Notes under the pieces: model-generated | What the model was told of the DNA's origin: nothing | The model's input: the letters and a program-made list of their open reading frames with translations, nothing else | The model's database searches: none | Assembly: GCA_947184155.2 (NCBI GenBank) | Contig: CAMXCT020001613.1 | Coordinates: 471,001 to 535,000, forward strand | Origin: Cladocopium goreaui | Lineage: Eukaryota; Sar; Dinophyceae; Suessiales; Symbiodiniaceae | Direction: 5' to 3' | Length of the DNA stretch: 64,000 nt | Part shown: piece by piece, positions 1-8,717 of the stretch | How positions within the stretch are numbered: position 1 is the stretch's first letter | Layout: every line of letters begins with the position of its first letter | Translations under genes and position numbers: made by a program

Positions 1-297
1 CTCAACAGTGGGGTTCGGCCAATCCCCGTTCAAGAAGAATCACTCAACAGTGGGGTTCAGACCAATCCCGTTCAAGAAGAACCAGTAAACAATGGGGTTC
101 GGCCATCCCCGTTCAAGAAGAATCTTCAATAGTAGGGTTCGGCCAATCGCCGTTCAAGAAGAATCACTCAACAGTGGGGTTCGGCTCAATCCCCGTTCAA
201 GAAGAATCACTCAACAGTGGGGTTCGGGCCAATCCCTGTTCTAGAAGAATCACTCAACAATGGGGTTCGCGCCGTTCCGCCTTCAAGAAGAATTGCG
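1..297. repeat. 42-bp tandem repeat array (left edge)
   Basis: About seven head-to-tail copies of a 42-bp unit. Each copy holds GGGGTTCGG, a C-rich stretch ending CCCCGTTCAAGAAGAA, and a CACTCAACA joint. Copies differ by a few substitutions and 1-2 base indels. The array starts before the window, so its full length is unknown. There are no unique spacers, so it is a minisatellite and not a CRISPR array. No reading frame runs through it. Confidence 0.8.
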
Positions 298-304
298 CAA
301 CAAG

Positions 305-660
305 ACAATAGTTTAGGCTGGTACCAAATGACTTTGAACTTGATATGGTGAATTATGCGCTCCGGAGCGCGTAATTTATTTTAATATGTTTGTTGGATAA
401 AGTAGGTAGGCTTCATGTCCACAATGGTTTAGGCTGGTACTAAGTGGCTTTGAACTTTATTTGAATGAATTGCGCGCTGTGGAGCGCGTGATTTAGTTTA
501 ACTGTTGTTTAACAAATCGAAAGATACAGGAAGTTTCATGGATTCCATGAGGGTTCCATGAGGTATAATATATTTGAGTTGATAGCGTGGCCTGGTATTC
601 AATGGTTTTGACTATTGTTTAAAATAAATTGCGCACTCCGGAGCGCATAAATTATTTGAT
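305..660. repeat. Three AT-rich repeats, each carrying a GCGC...GCGC palindrome
   Basis: Three diverged copies (near 310-375, 425-495 and 585-655) share a GGCTGGTA(C/T) block, a CTTTGAACTT-like block and a palindrome of the form GCGCTCCGGAGCGC (exact at 357-370; variants at 472-488 and 631-646). The spacing is roughly 115-160 bp. No function can be assigned. Confidence 0.55.
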
Positions 661-1009
661 TTCAATAAGGCCCAAAACAAATGAAAACCAGGCTAAACTA
701 TTCTCTCTGATATCAATCCGATGCAAATAAAACATAATTTACTCACTCAACAAAAATACTACAGCAAATAGAGTTTCATCTCGAGGAAATCCAGTTAACT
801 TGTCACTCCAGCCAAGCCTTCATCTTTGTAAAGCACCCTTTGGTGATCGAACTAACAAAAACTCAATAGTTAATAGGGGGAGTCCGATCTGTGTGCGAAA
901 AAGAAATCCAGCTGATTGCCATCATTTGTTTGTTTGATTTTGTTTGTGGGACTCAGAATTTGGTTTCATCATTTGATTTTCAAGAGGGTCATTTGGACAA
1001 CCCTGTTAT
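661..1009. other. No recognisable feature
   Basis: AT-rich sequence between the palindrome repeats and the satellite. I see no coding frame with recognisable protein character, no RNA gene and no clear repeat. Confidence 0.5.
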
Positions 1010-2095
1010 CTACCTCCCTCGGCCCTACAACACAACACGTTCAACATATGAAGCAAGTTGACCTGTCGAGTCATTCTGCTAGTCATTATTAAATTATAGA
1101 TTTAGTCCCTTCTCCACACAAAACACTATGTTCAACATATGACCCAACTTGGCATCTTGAGTCATGTTTGAAATGTCTTTTCCTTCCCCTACAACAAGAC
1201 AATACGTTGAACAGATGAAGAAAGTTGGCATCTTGAATCATGATTGAAATTTGCAACTCGTCGACCCTACAATGCAATACGTTCAACGTATGAAGAAAGT
1301 TGACATGTGGAGTCTTTTTTTGAAATTTATCCCCCCTGGACCCAACCAAGCAATATATATACATTCTGGCCCCTACAAAACACAACGTTCAACATCGTCC
1401 AGCATGAACAAGCCATCTCGAGCCATGTTTAACAGGTCCTTTCCCTACCTTTGCAAACCAATACGTTGAATATATGAACAAAGTAGAAATGTCACGTCAT
1501 CTTTAGATTTTGAACTCCTCTCCTTCCCCTGAAAAACAATACCTCGAACACACCAAAGAATGGGCTTTCGACATTTACAATTCCGTGACCCTACGCTGCA
1601 ATACCTTGAACATGTGATCATAGTTGGCATTTTGGGTCATTGTTATGATTTCTTCCCCTTCCTCCTGCCCTGTACAAACCGCTACATTCAACATATGACC
1701 CAACTTGGCATCTTGAGTCATTTTTGAAATATACCCCCCTCGACCTTTCAATATGTTGAACAAATGAAGTAAATTGACATGTCGAGTCCGCGTCATCAAG
1801 ATTTTTTGCGCTTCCAATGTTACAAAACAATATGTTGAACCAACAAAATTGTCATCTCAAGTCATTTCTAAAATTTACCCGCCCCTCGACCCTACAAGGC
1901 AATACATTCAACATATTAAACCAACTTGGCACCTTGAGTGATGTTTAAAATGTTTTTTCCTCCCCTGCATATAATTGCCTTGAATATTGAACACATTATG
2001 TCATTTTTTTGCACCCCCAAACCTCCACAAAACAATACATTTGAAAGCAGAACAAAACTTCTATCTTGAGTTCTTTTTCCCCACCTGCCAGGTGA
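1010..2095. repeat. Diverged ~75-bp satellite array, left arm
   Basis: Tandem copies of a ~75-bp unit are recognisable by the ordered blocks CCCTACAA, AACAATACGTTCAACATATGAA, TTGGCATCTTGAGTCAT, and TTTGAAATTTACCCCCCTCGA. Copies differ strongly and some are deleted or rearranged. Short ORFs on both strands are a by-product of the repeat. The same array resumes at 12740, on the far side of the retrotransposon. Confidence 0.8.
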
Positions 2096-2126
2096 AGGTT
2101 TCTAGATTTTAACAAAGGTGCGACTC

Positions 2127-2213
2127 CTTCCTCTTCTTCCTCTCCTTCCTCTCCTTCCTCTCCTTCCTCTCCTTCCTCTCCTTCCTCTCCTTCCTCTCCT
2201 TCCTCTCCTTCTC
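2127..2213. repeat. 9-bp polypyrimidine tandem repeat (CTCCTTCCT)n
   Basis: About nine uninterrupted copies of a pyrimidine-only 9-mer. They generate a poly-Leu/Pro ORF on + and a Glu/Gly/Lys ORF on -, both artefacts of composition. It lies in the ~300-bp non-satellite segment directly left of the retrotransposon. Confidence 0.85.
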
Positions 2214-2402
2214 TTCTTCCTCGCCGGCTGTGGATGCAGTGGAGTGCGGCTCGACCTGAGTGCCATGCCGCGAGATCAGGGTGCCTGGACCCGACAGCCA
2301 TATCGCGCGCTCAGGAGGCTGTGGAGCGCGCCTGGACCCGAACAAACAGAATGGCAGAATATACGTCAGATACAATGCCAGAAAGAATGCCAGATAGAAT
2401 AT

Positions 2403-2561
2403 GGTCCCATCTAACGGTTGGTTGGTCAGGAGAGGGGAGTTACTTGTCTGTTCTTGTCTTTGATCATCATGTCATTTTATTTGCTATTGATCAATCAACC
2501 TCTTTTCCGTATGCCATTTTGGTGACTAGCTCAAGAGATCACCAGGCATCCAATTTGTCCC
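2403..2561 (+). repeat. Split direct repeat A1 (left terminus)
   Basis: 159 bp, beginning GGTCCCATCTAACGG and ending CAATTTGTCCC, read as identical to A2 at 12130-12288. It defines the left end of the element. It contains a spliced-leader-like stretch at 2507-2535. AGAATAT lies immediately outside it (2396-2402). Confidence 0.93.
2507..2535 (+). other. Spliced-leader-like sequence inside repeat A1
   Basis: The sequence reads CCGTA, T, GCCATTTTGG, TGACTAG, CTCAAG. Removing the single T and the 7-nt TGACTAG leaves the known dinoflagellate trans-spliced leader core (CCGTA + GCCATTTTGG + CTCAAG). The same 29 bases occur in A2 at 12234-12262. It could be a relic of a trans-spliced RNA captured into the repeat, or chance; the sequence alone does not decide. 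Confidence 0.4.
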
Positions 2562-2613
2562 ATTCGGTTTCTGAGAGGGCCTGGGTGATCACTCAGCTTT
2601 AGTTTCGGTAGGC

Positions 2614-4545
2614 ATGTCCCAGTTTCCTCCAGCCATGCCCCGTGCTCTTTCGAATCAAGCGAAGATGCTGCAAGGGAGATCCCGAGCTGCTCGTGCTTCT
2701 GATGATCAACATTCTGAAGCTGGCACTATGGGGTCGTGGCGTGTGGCGGAGGATCCTGAGCAGGATGTGCCACCTGATCATGCTGAGGCCTGGAGCGGTG
2801 TGTTTGAGCCAGCTCGAGCAGCGCAAGCTGAGCAACCTCAGCCTTCACAGCCTGCTCAGGCAGCTCCTGTGACACAGGCTGCTCGCAGCTTTGTGGATCG
2901 GTCGAATGAGACGCCTGCTGCTCGGCGCTTGAGAGAGCAGCAGGACAAGGCAGCCAAGTCAGGCCGCCGTTCGGTGAAGTTCAACCAGATGGGCGCTCAC
3001 AATGCCATCAACGTTCGTTTGCCTGAGCACTTGCAGCAGGTCGGCTCCGGCGAGAACGAGAGATCAGTGCTGGTCCTGGACAGCCGTGACAATAGGCTGC
3101 AATCCCCTTATCAAGGGTGGCTGCTGGATGAGATCTTGATCAACGCCAATGCCCGGATCAACATCTTGAGCGATCGAGCTCTTGTGAGGTCGCCTTCAAC
3201 TGGATATCACATGAACCTGTTCATGCTCAAGACCCTAGATGGCTTCAAACTGGTGCTGTGCGGATCCATGACGTCATACGGATCTGTGCCATGTGGGAAA
3301 TGGGACTCACACACTGGCAAGGTGCTCTCGCACGAGGCTTTTCAGCCATTCCGCTGGCCTCTCATGCGGGACGACTCTCCCACTTGGGTGGACGTCAAGG
3401 TGAAGATCGAAGGTCAGCTCTTTGTTCATTTGGAACTCAGGGGCTATCGCTCAGACAGCGACATGACCGTTCAGATCAACCACGTGGCAGATCACCTGAT
3501 GTACGTCCTGCAGGAGAATGCTTTCATCCCCACGTTCGTGGTGACAGTGTTCCAAGGATGGCGAGTGGTTGCATGCTCATGGGAAGTGGGTGGCAGGCTC
3601 TACGTCTGCTCAGAAGGAGGTGTTGTGGTAGCGGCGGATTACCCGCTGTGTCATTTCGAATGCCGGATTGTGGCGACGTCGTCTGAGGATGCCTTCGGTC
3701 TTGACGCAGATCGACTGGAGTTTAGATTTCTCAGTGCGGGCGATCGCCTTGATGTGGCGGCTAGCACTTGCTCAGTCCCTCCGTCGTGGCTTGTGGTCAG
3801 CAGAGTGTCAGGGCCAACCCTGATCAGGAATGCAAACTGGTGTCGATCGAAATATGCTCGCGTCGAGTCGCCTGATCAGGCTCTACAGTTGGCTCAGCTT
3901 GCCAGCATCCATGCCCACTGGACGGTGAATGTTGAAGCCGCTCGTGAGGAGGACACGGGACCTATCGTCTCGGCCGTTGCCGTGGAGAGCAATGCAGCCA
4001 ATTTACACTTGATCTGCGAGTCTCCTCTGTTCAAGAAGGATCGAGCTATTGTGCCCATGGAAGCCTTGGCATTACAGGCTCACAATGCGGAGGATGAGAA
4101 GGAGACGGTGGTCCTCCCACCGATCACAGGGGGACCAGCTGTTCAGCCTGCGTGTGCTCAGCCAAGTGGTCTTGCAGCCATTACTGGCTATGTGGGCAAC
4201 GCAGATCTGACAGTGGCGCCCTTGCCCCCGGAGGGAGTTCTCCCTTCCTTGACGGAACCGGGAGTTGCACCTACACCAAGTTCGTGGTTGGGAGGGTCAC
4301 TGGCTCCAGCTCGGAGATCGCTTGATCAGAGACGTGCACAGCGCCTGGATTCCTCAGCGCTCACACCAGCAGGATTCCTAGAGCGTGTGCAAGCCGTTCG
4401 GGGTGAGCCTCAACAGCAGGCGACGGCCTCGTCGGCAAAGATCCAGATCGAAGTGCTTTCTGGGTCGTTGGACGGCTCCGAGAACTTTACGACCCCAACA
4501 GAGCCTAGGTCGTTCGGGCCTCCTGCACAGATAGATGAATGCTAG
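2614..4545 (+). CDS. Retrotransposon ORF1, unknown function (643 aa)
   Basis: I do not recognise a domain. The ORF starts at an ATG 52 bp after repeat A1 and is intact to a TAG. Residues ~1-130 are polar and rich in Ala, Gln, Arg and Ser, hence probably disordered and basic. Residues ~130-430 look globular, with alternating hydrophobic strands and several Trp and Cys residues. The C-terminal ~200 residues are again Pro/Ala/Ser-rich. As the first ORF of the element it occupies the place where DIRS-type elements encode Gag, but it has no zinc knuckle; that motif is in the third ORF. It may be a structural or nucleic-acid-binding protein. Codon use and frequent TGATCA match the rest of the element. 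Confidence 0.8.
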   Translation: MSQFPPAMPRALSNQAKMLQGRSRAARASDDQHSEAGTMGSWRVAEDPEQDVPPDHAEAWSGVFEPARAAQAEQPQPSQPAQAAPVTQAARSFVDRSNETPAARRLREQQDKAAKSGRRSVKFNQMGAHNAINVRLPEHLQQVGSGENERSVLVLDSRDNRLQSPYQGWLLDEILINANARINILSDRALVRSPSTGYHMNLFMLKTLDGFKLVLCGSMTSYGSVPCGKWDSHTGKVLSHEAFQPFRWPLMRDDSPTWVDVKVKIEGQLFVHLELRGYRSDSDMTVQINHVADHLMYVLQENAFIPTFVVTVFQGWRVVACSWEVGGRLYVCSEGGVVVAADYPLCHFECRIVATSSEDAFGLDADRLEFRFLSAGDRLDVAASTCSVPPSWLVVSRVSGPTLIRNANWCRSKYARVESPDQALQLAQLASIHAHWTVNVEAAREEDTGPIVSAVAVESNAANLHLICESPLFKKDRAIVPMEALALQAHNAEDEKETVVLPPITGGPAVQPACAQPSGLAAITGYVGNADLTVAPLPPEGVLPSLTEPGVAPTPSSWLGGSLAPARRSLDQRRAQRLDSSALTPAGFLERVQAVRGEPQQQATASSAKIQIEVLSGSLDGSENFTTPTEPRSFGPPAQIDEC

Positions 4546-5379
4546 ATCAGGTGTTTTTGAAATTTATTTTGTCTGCATGTTCATGTGTCCATACATGCGG
4601 CCAATTCAAATGTTGCTCAATGCACAGTTGATGAATACCGACTGGGTGAGCTCGGCACAATTTACGGCGCCTGACTCGCCGCTCGGCAAAAAGGAAGCAG
4701 AGCCAGCAGCATTGTAGTTGCGGCATGCTTTTCAAAAAAAATTTGATCAACCAATGCACACTGGCATTGAGCATAACGAACTTCAGACGATTGCGAGAAG
4801 GATCCTTTAAAATTTCAAATGCAACCATGCTACAACCTGACAGCGTTTTATATGCCAGATATATTGTGTATATATCCGTTGGTGTGATATATATAACTAT
4901 ACATTTGTGCATATACGGTGGTTGTTTGTGATCGAGTGCTGGAAGTGTTCACCCTCTTCCCCTTGTTTTTATTTGGGAGAAGCCAGCAAGCGATCGCCTG
5001 TCACTGCAGGTTCGAGAGCCCGGTGCAGTTGTGGGAACTCAATTCAATCGATCGGTCGAACACTGTTGATCAAGCAGTAAGAGCTGATGGCTGATCACAG
5101 CATTGCGTGCATGATCACGGTGTCGACCCATGTGAGTGCTTTGAACAGCTTCACATGTTTCTGATCGGATAAATGTACTAAACTGTCAAACTGGAGGGGT
5201 TTCGAGGGTTCATCTGACAGGTGGATGAGCGTTGCATGCCGTGTTGCTCAACTGCTCACGCGTATGTCCTTGACTCTACTTGTTTAGGTGTTCCCCCTCT
5301 TTATTATGTTTGCTTTCGCACCCTCCGTAGTATCGTTTGAACAATTTTCCAATTTGCTGGTTCTTTCCTTTCTTGTTGG
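4546..5379 (+). other. Internal non-coding spacer between ORF1 and the recombinase ORF
   Basis: 834 bp with no long + frame of recognisable protein. It contains several CGATCG and TGATCA palindromes and a TATATATA stretch near 4858-4905. It may hold a promoter or leader for the downstream ORFs, but I see no defined signal. Confidence 0.4.
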
Positions 5380-7275
5380 ATGAGGTCTGCTTTTGTGTGG
5401 TCAACTCTGTGCCTCTTTCACTCTTCAATTAAAGTGATCATGGCTCAAGTTGATAGGTGGACTCTTAAGATCCTGTCCCTTCCATTGTTCAGCGATGCAT
5501 TTGCCCAGGCGATCGCCAAAACGCCGCTGGCCAACCTGGCATTTGTATCAGCCATGGGAGTGAGCTCGGCTGCAGAGTTTTCGGCTAAAGTAGCCGAGTG
5601 GGCGGGGTCTTTTGAACCAGCAGTTGCTCAAGTTTTGTTGAAAGATTCAGGTCAGCTTGAAAATTTTTGGTCGCTCGGAATCAGAGCTGAGAAGATGTTC
5701 TTTGAGTCAACGGCTTTCCAGTTGGGTTTTGGGCTGTGTGATAACAGACCCCCTGAGACAAGGGGATCTGCACTTGACCAGCTCAGACAGGCAGTGGGGG
5801 TCCGGGCGCTGCTCAGCGGCCCAAAAGCGCCAAACAAGAAGCTCAAGGGCCTAGCACAAGCTAGCGATTCTTCGACCCCTCTGCTTGATCAAGAAAACAA
5901 TGAGAAAGCCAAGTGGGCAGCTCGCCTTGAGGCCATTGGGCAACGTGCCGGACCAGCGGCCAAACTGCTTGTTCAGCAGGAGCAGAGCGATGAGTTGTCG
6001 CCCTCCGAGCTGTCGCGGTTGAGGCAGATTGTCCTACTCTCAGGCGCTCCCAGAACTATGTCGGCTCATGTTCGGGCGTACGAAAAGTTTGAGCACTGGG
6101 CAACAGCCTCTTCAGTTGTGCTGTACCCTCTGACAGTGGACAAGATCCTGAAATACTGTCTAGTTTTGGATCAGAGAGAGTGCGGCCCCTCAGTGGTGCC
6201 AGCATTCAAGACCTCTGTCAAGTGGGTGGCCTCTCGGCTGGCGATCGACCTACCAGATGTGGACGATCAACGGCTGAAAGCCATTCAAGACCAGATCGTT
6301 TCTTCTCGGGCCACCACCTTGAAAGAGGCAGTGCCCATTCCGATTGCTGCGGTTTGTAGCATGGAAGCGATCGTAGTCAACCCCAAAGAGTTTGCCCAAG
6401 CCAGGATCTTTGTTTGGTGGCTCCTCTGCATGGTGTTTGCTTCACTTCGTTTTGATGACGCCATCCATGTCAAGCCCTCCGAGTTGGTCATGCAAGATGA
6501 GGGCCTTTTCGGCGTGGCCTGGCAAACCAAAGTTGAGAGAAAGCGATCCGGCACCCGGTTCATGGTCCCCAAAGTCGGCTTCCGCCATAACGACTGGCTC
6601 GAAACTGGGTGGAGCTTGTTCAAGCTGCTGGAAGTCCAAGACCGTGATTTCTGGATTTTTGAGTTGAACTCGAAGTCAGAGTTCGACCAGCGCCCGCCGT
6701 CTCACCAGCGCACAGTAAAATGGTTGCGTTGTTTTGCACATCAAGGGGTAATGCTCGATCGTGAGATCCCTGCGACTGAGCGCAAGGGTCTTATTGAAAC
6801 GGTCGACAAGTTGACTGTTCACTCATGTCGAGTTACCCTACTCGATGCTGCTGTTCATGCTGGGCGCTCCACTGAAGAGATTGGCCTTCAGGCCAATTGG
6901 AAAAATCCCGGGCCCATGGTTTTGAAATATACCCGAAATCGCTCATCTGTCCCAGCTACCATGATCAAACAACTTGTTCGAGAAATGGTTCAAGAAAACC
7001 ATCCCGTGATAGAAGATGCCCAGACCTTTCTCACTGATGCTTCTGATCAAGATTTAGATAATTTGGAATTTTTCATCAAGAATCCCGGGGCTGGCACATA
7101 TTATGATTATAAGTTTCACGCTCCCTCAATCGATGATAGCACTCAGACGGCCTGTCGGCGTTTTGCAATCGATGAGTGCCAGTCCGTGGGAGACATTTTG
7201 CCAGATTTATCAGTGCTCTGTAAAGCCTGCTCCAAAGCCAGGCCAGAGATCGCGTGCTTTTTCAGTAAGTCCTGA
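5380..7275 (+). CDS. Tyrosine recombinase of the retrotransposon (631 aa)
   Basis: A DNA breaking-rejoining enzyme expected to integrate the circular cDNA at a target site without an RNase-H-fold integrase. The C-terminal catalytic domain shows the ordered active-site residues: Arg357 in a SLRFDD context, Lys384 in WQTKVE, the HxxR box His481-Ser-Cys-Arg484, Trp507 in ANWKNP, and the nucleophile Tyr517 in LKYTRNR. An upstream helical segment (~residues 225-310) fits a core-binding (SAM-like) domain. ATG 5380 is the longest start; Met21 (5440, MAQVDRW) is an equally reasonable one. Placement before the RT ORF is as described for VIPER. The next ORF's frame is open from 7269 and overlaps this stop by 7 nt, and this frame stays open to 7372 after the TGA, so read-through or frameshifting is possible. 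Confidence 0.9.
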   Translation: MRSAFVWSTLCLFHSSIKVIMAQVDRWTLKILSLPLFSDAFAQAIAKTPLANLAFVSAMGVSSAAEFSAKVAEWAGSFEPAVAQVLLKDSGQLENFWSLGIRAEKMFFESTAFQLGFGLCDNRPPETRGSALDQLRQAVGVRALLSGPKAPNKKLKGLAQASDSSTPLLDQENNEKAKWAARLEAIGQRAGPAAKLLVQQEQSDELSPSELSRLRQIVLLSGAPRTMSAHVRAYEKFEHWATASSVVLYPLTVDKILKYCLVLDQRECGPSVVPAFKTSVKWVASRLAIDLPDVDDQRLKAIQDQIVSSRATTLKEAVPIPIAAVCSMEAIVVNPKEFAQARIFVWWLLCMVFASLRFDDAIHVKPSELVMQDEGLFGVAWQTKVERKRSGTRFMVPKVGFRHNDWLETGWSLFKLLEVQDRDFWIFELNSKSEFDQRPPSHQRTVKWLRCFAHQGVMLDREIPATERKGLIETVDKLTVHSCRVTLLDAAVHAGRSTEEIGLQANWKNPGPMVLKYTRNRSSVPATMIKQLVREMVQENHPVIEDAQTFLTDASDQDLDNLEFFIKNPGAGTYYDYKFHAPSIDDSTQTACRRFAIDECQSVGDILPDLSVLCKACSKARPEIACFFSKS

Positions 7276-7352
7276 TCAATGAAAAGTGGCATGAAAAAGT
7301 TGTTTGGCCGGAGCAGAGGTTTCAATCAGCCATCAGCTCCTACAAACAATCA

Positions 7353-8717
7353 GTGTTCGCTCGATCGTCGGTGAACTCGCGCAGGGCCGCAGCTAGTGTT
7401 GCTCAGTGCCTTGCGAGCCTTGGGCCTGTCGCCAGCATGGTCGATCGCACTACCTACACGGATGATCAAGTTCCCGAGCTAGCATTGCGGCAGGTCTTCG
7501 GGCGCCAGCGGCTCCCAGAGAATCTGTGCCTGCTCGCAGCCGAGGTAGGCCTTCGTACCATGGACACATTTGCCATGCTCGGCGACAACATCACCGGTGT
7601 CAAGCAGACCCTCAACCGCATCGTCACTGACCCAGCTCGGTTCGGTGCTGACGCGGCTGCTCAGGAGTTGGCACTCACCAATTTGACAGCAGTATGGAAG
7701 ACATGCTCGACTTTACAAGAGCATTTCGCCTCTCGGCGTGCCAAGATGGAAGAAGATCCTTCGAAGGTGCCCGAAATTCCGGGTGAGGATCATGCAGAGT
7801 TCCGCGAGCAGTTCGTGCACAAACACCCAGATGTGTTGTTGCCGCCCCACCGAGAACCTCACAGGAAGTTGGTCGAACGCATCCAACGTGATTACCTTGT
7901 TCATGGTGCTGTGATGTTCTACCAGGTGGGTGAGCTGCGCACGCGGAGCGAAGTGATTGTTCAGAAAGCGGGTATTTCTAAGAATGCAGAAGACTTGCTC
8001 AAGGTCGTCACGGTTGATCAACCTGTTTCGGCCGCCTCGGAGAGCCAGGTGATGGACAAGCTTCATGCCTTCTTCGTGGCTCTTGAGTATCTCAACATCT
8101 GCGAATTCACCGCTGCCCGCGGGCCCCTGAAGTATCTCTCGGAGCTCGAAGAGTGGCGGCATGAGAACAAGGGGTTGGCGCTGTTGCTGACAGTCGACTC
8201 CTTGATCCGTAAGAAGGTCCATCGACTCAACCATGATCAGAGGAAGTCCTTCCCTACGTTCTCCTCCGCCCTGCTCGAGGTCTTGGCCAACCACAAGCAG
8301 CTCTGGAATGACGCGCGTAGCAGCGCAGAACTCGACAAGTTCAAGCAGGCTGGCCAGCAAGCTCCTTCTACTCCACCGCGGGCTCCCAAGCGTGCTCGGG
8401 AAGCGGATGATTCACCTCTCGAAGTTTCACCCAAGGCCAAGAAAAACAAAGCTCGTCGTGAAAGGCAGAAAGCCGTGCTCGCTCGAGCCAAAGCCACCTT
8501 GGCCGATTCCAAGGGGGCGCGCCAGGAGTCCAAAGTCTCCAAAGACGCCCGTGTGCCAGCCAACGAATGGTCAGCCATCACCGCCTTCAAGTACTCAGGT
8601 AAGCGGCGATGCCCATTCTACAATTGCTCATTGGGTTGCCGATTCGGCGATTCTTGCCGCAATTTGCATGCCTGTGTCGAATGTGGGAAGGAGCACCCAT
8701 GGCACGGGAATCACTGA
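7353..8717 (+). CDS. Gag-like protein with C-terminal zinc fingers
   Basis: The frame is open from 7269; the first ATG is at 7437 (MVDRTTYTDDQ), and 7353 is only a GTG. Residues (counted from 7353) ~30-330 are mainly helical with no domain I can name. Residues ~335-410 are Lys/Arg/Ala-rich with RAKATLAD-like helices, typical of nucleic-acid binding. The extreme C-terminus is Cys/His-rich: C425-x3-C429-x5-C435-x3-H439, followed by C441-x2-C444 and His448/451/454. This resembles a CCCH finger plus a second zinc site and suits a nucleocapsid-like role. The frame stops at TGA (8715-8717) directly after the fingers, and the pol domains continue in the SAME frame with no other stop, as in a gag-pol read-through arrangement. 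Confidence 0.82.
   Translation: MFARSSVNSRRAAASVAQCLASLGPVASMVDRTTYTDDQVPELALRQVFGRQRLPENLCLLAAEVGLRTMDTFAMLGDNITGVKQTLNRIVTDPARFGADAAAQELALTNLTAVWKTCSTLQEHFASRRAKMEEDPSKVPEIPGEDHAEFREQFVHKHPDVLLPPHREPHRKLVERIQRDYLVHGAVMFYQVGELRTRSEVIVQKAGISKNAEDLLKVVTVDQPVSAASESQVMDKLHAFFVALEYLNICEFTAARGPLKYLSELEEWRHENKGLALLLTVDSLIRKKVHRLNHDQRKSFPTFSSALLEVLANHKQLWNDARSSAELDKFKQAGQQAPSTPPRAPKRAREADDSPLEVSPKAKKNKARRERQKAVLARAKATLADSKGARQESKVSKDARVPANEWSAITAFKYSGKRRCPFYNCSLGCRFGDSCRNLHACVECGKEHPWHGNH

Noticed and set aside
1..297. CRISPR-like repeated units
   Set aside because: The units are contiguous with no unique spacers, and the genomic context is eukaryotic.
2118..2602. Leu/Pro-rich ORFs over the CTCCTTCCT tract
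   Set aside because: Composition artefact of a 9-bp pyrimidine repeat running into the retrotransposon repeat.
7713..8360. Minus-strand ORF of 215 aa opposite the Gag ORF
   Set aside because: Mirror frame of a real + gene with no domain of its own; the same holds for the minus ORF at 10976-11737.
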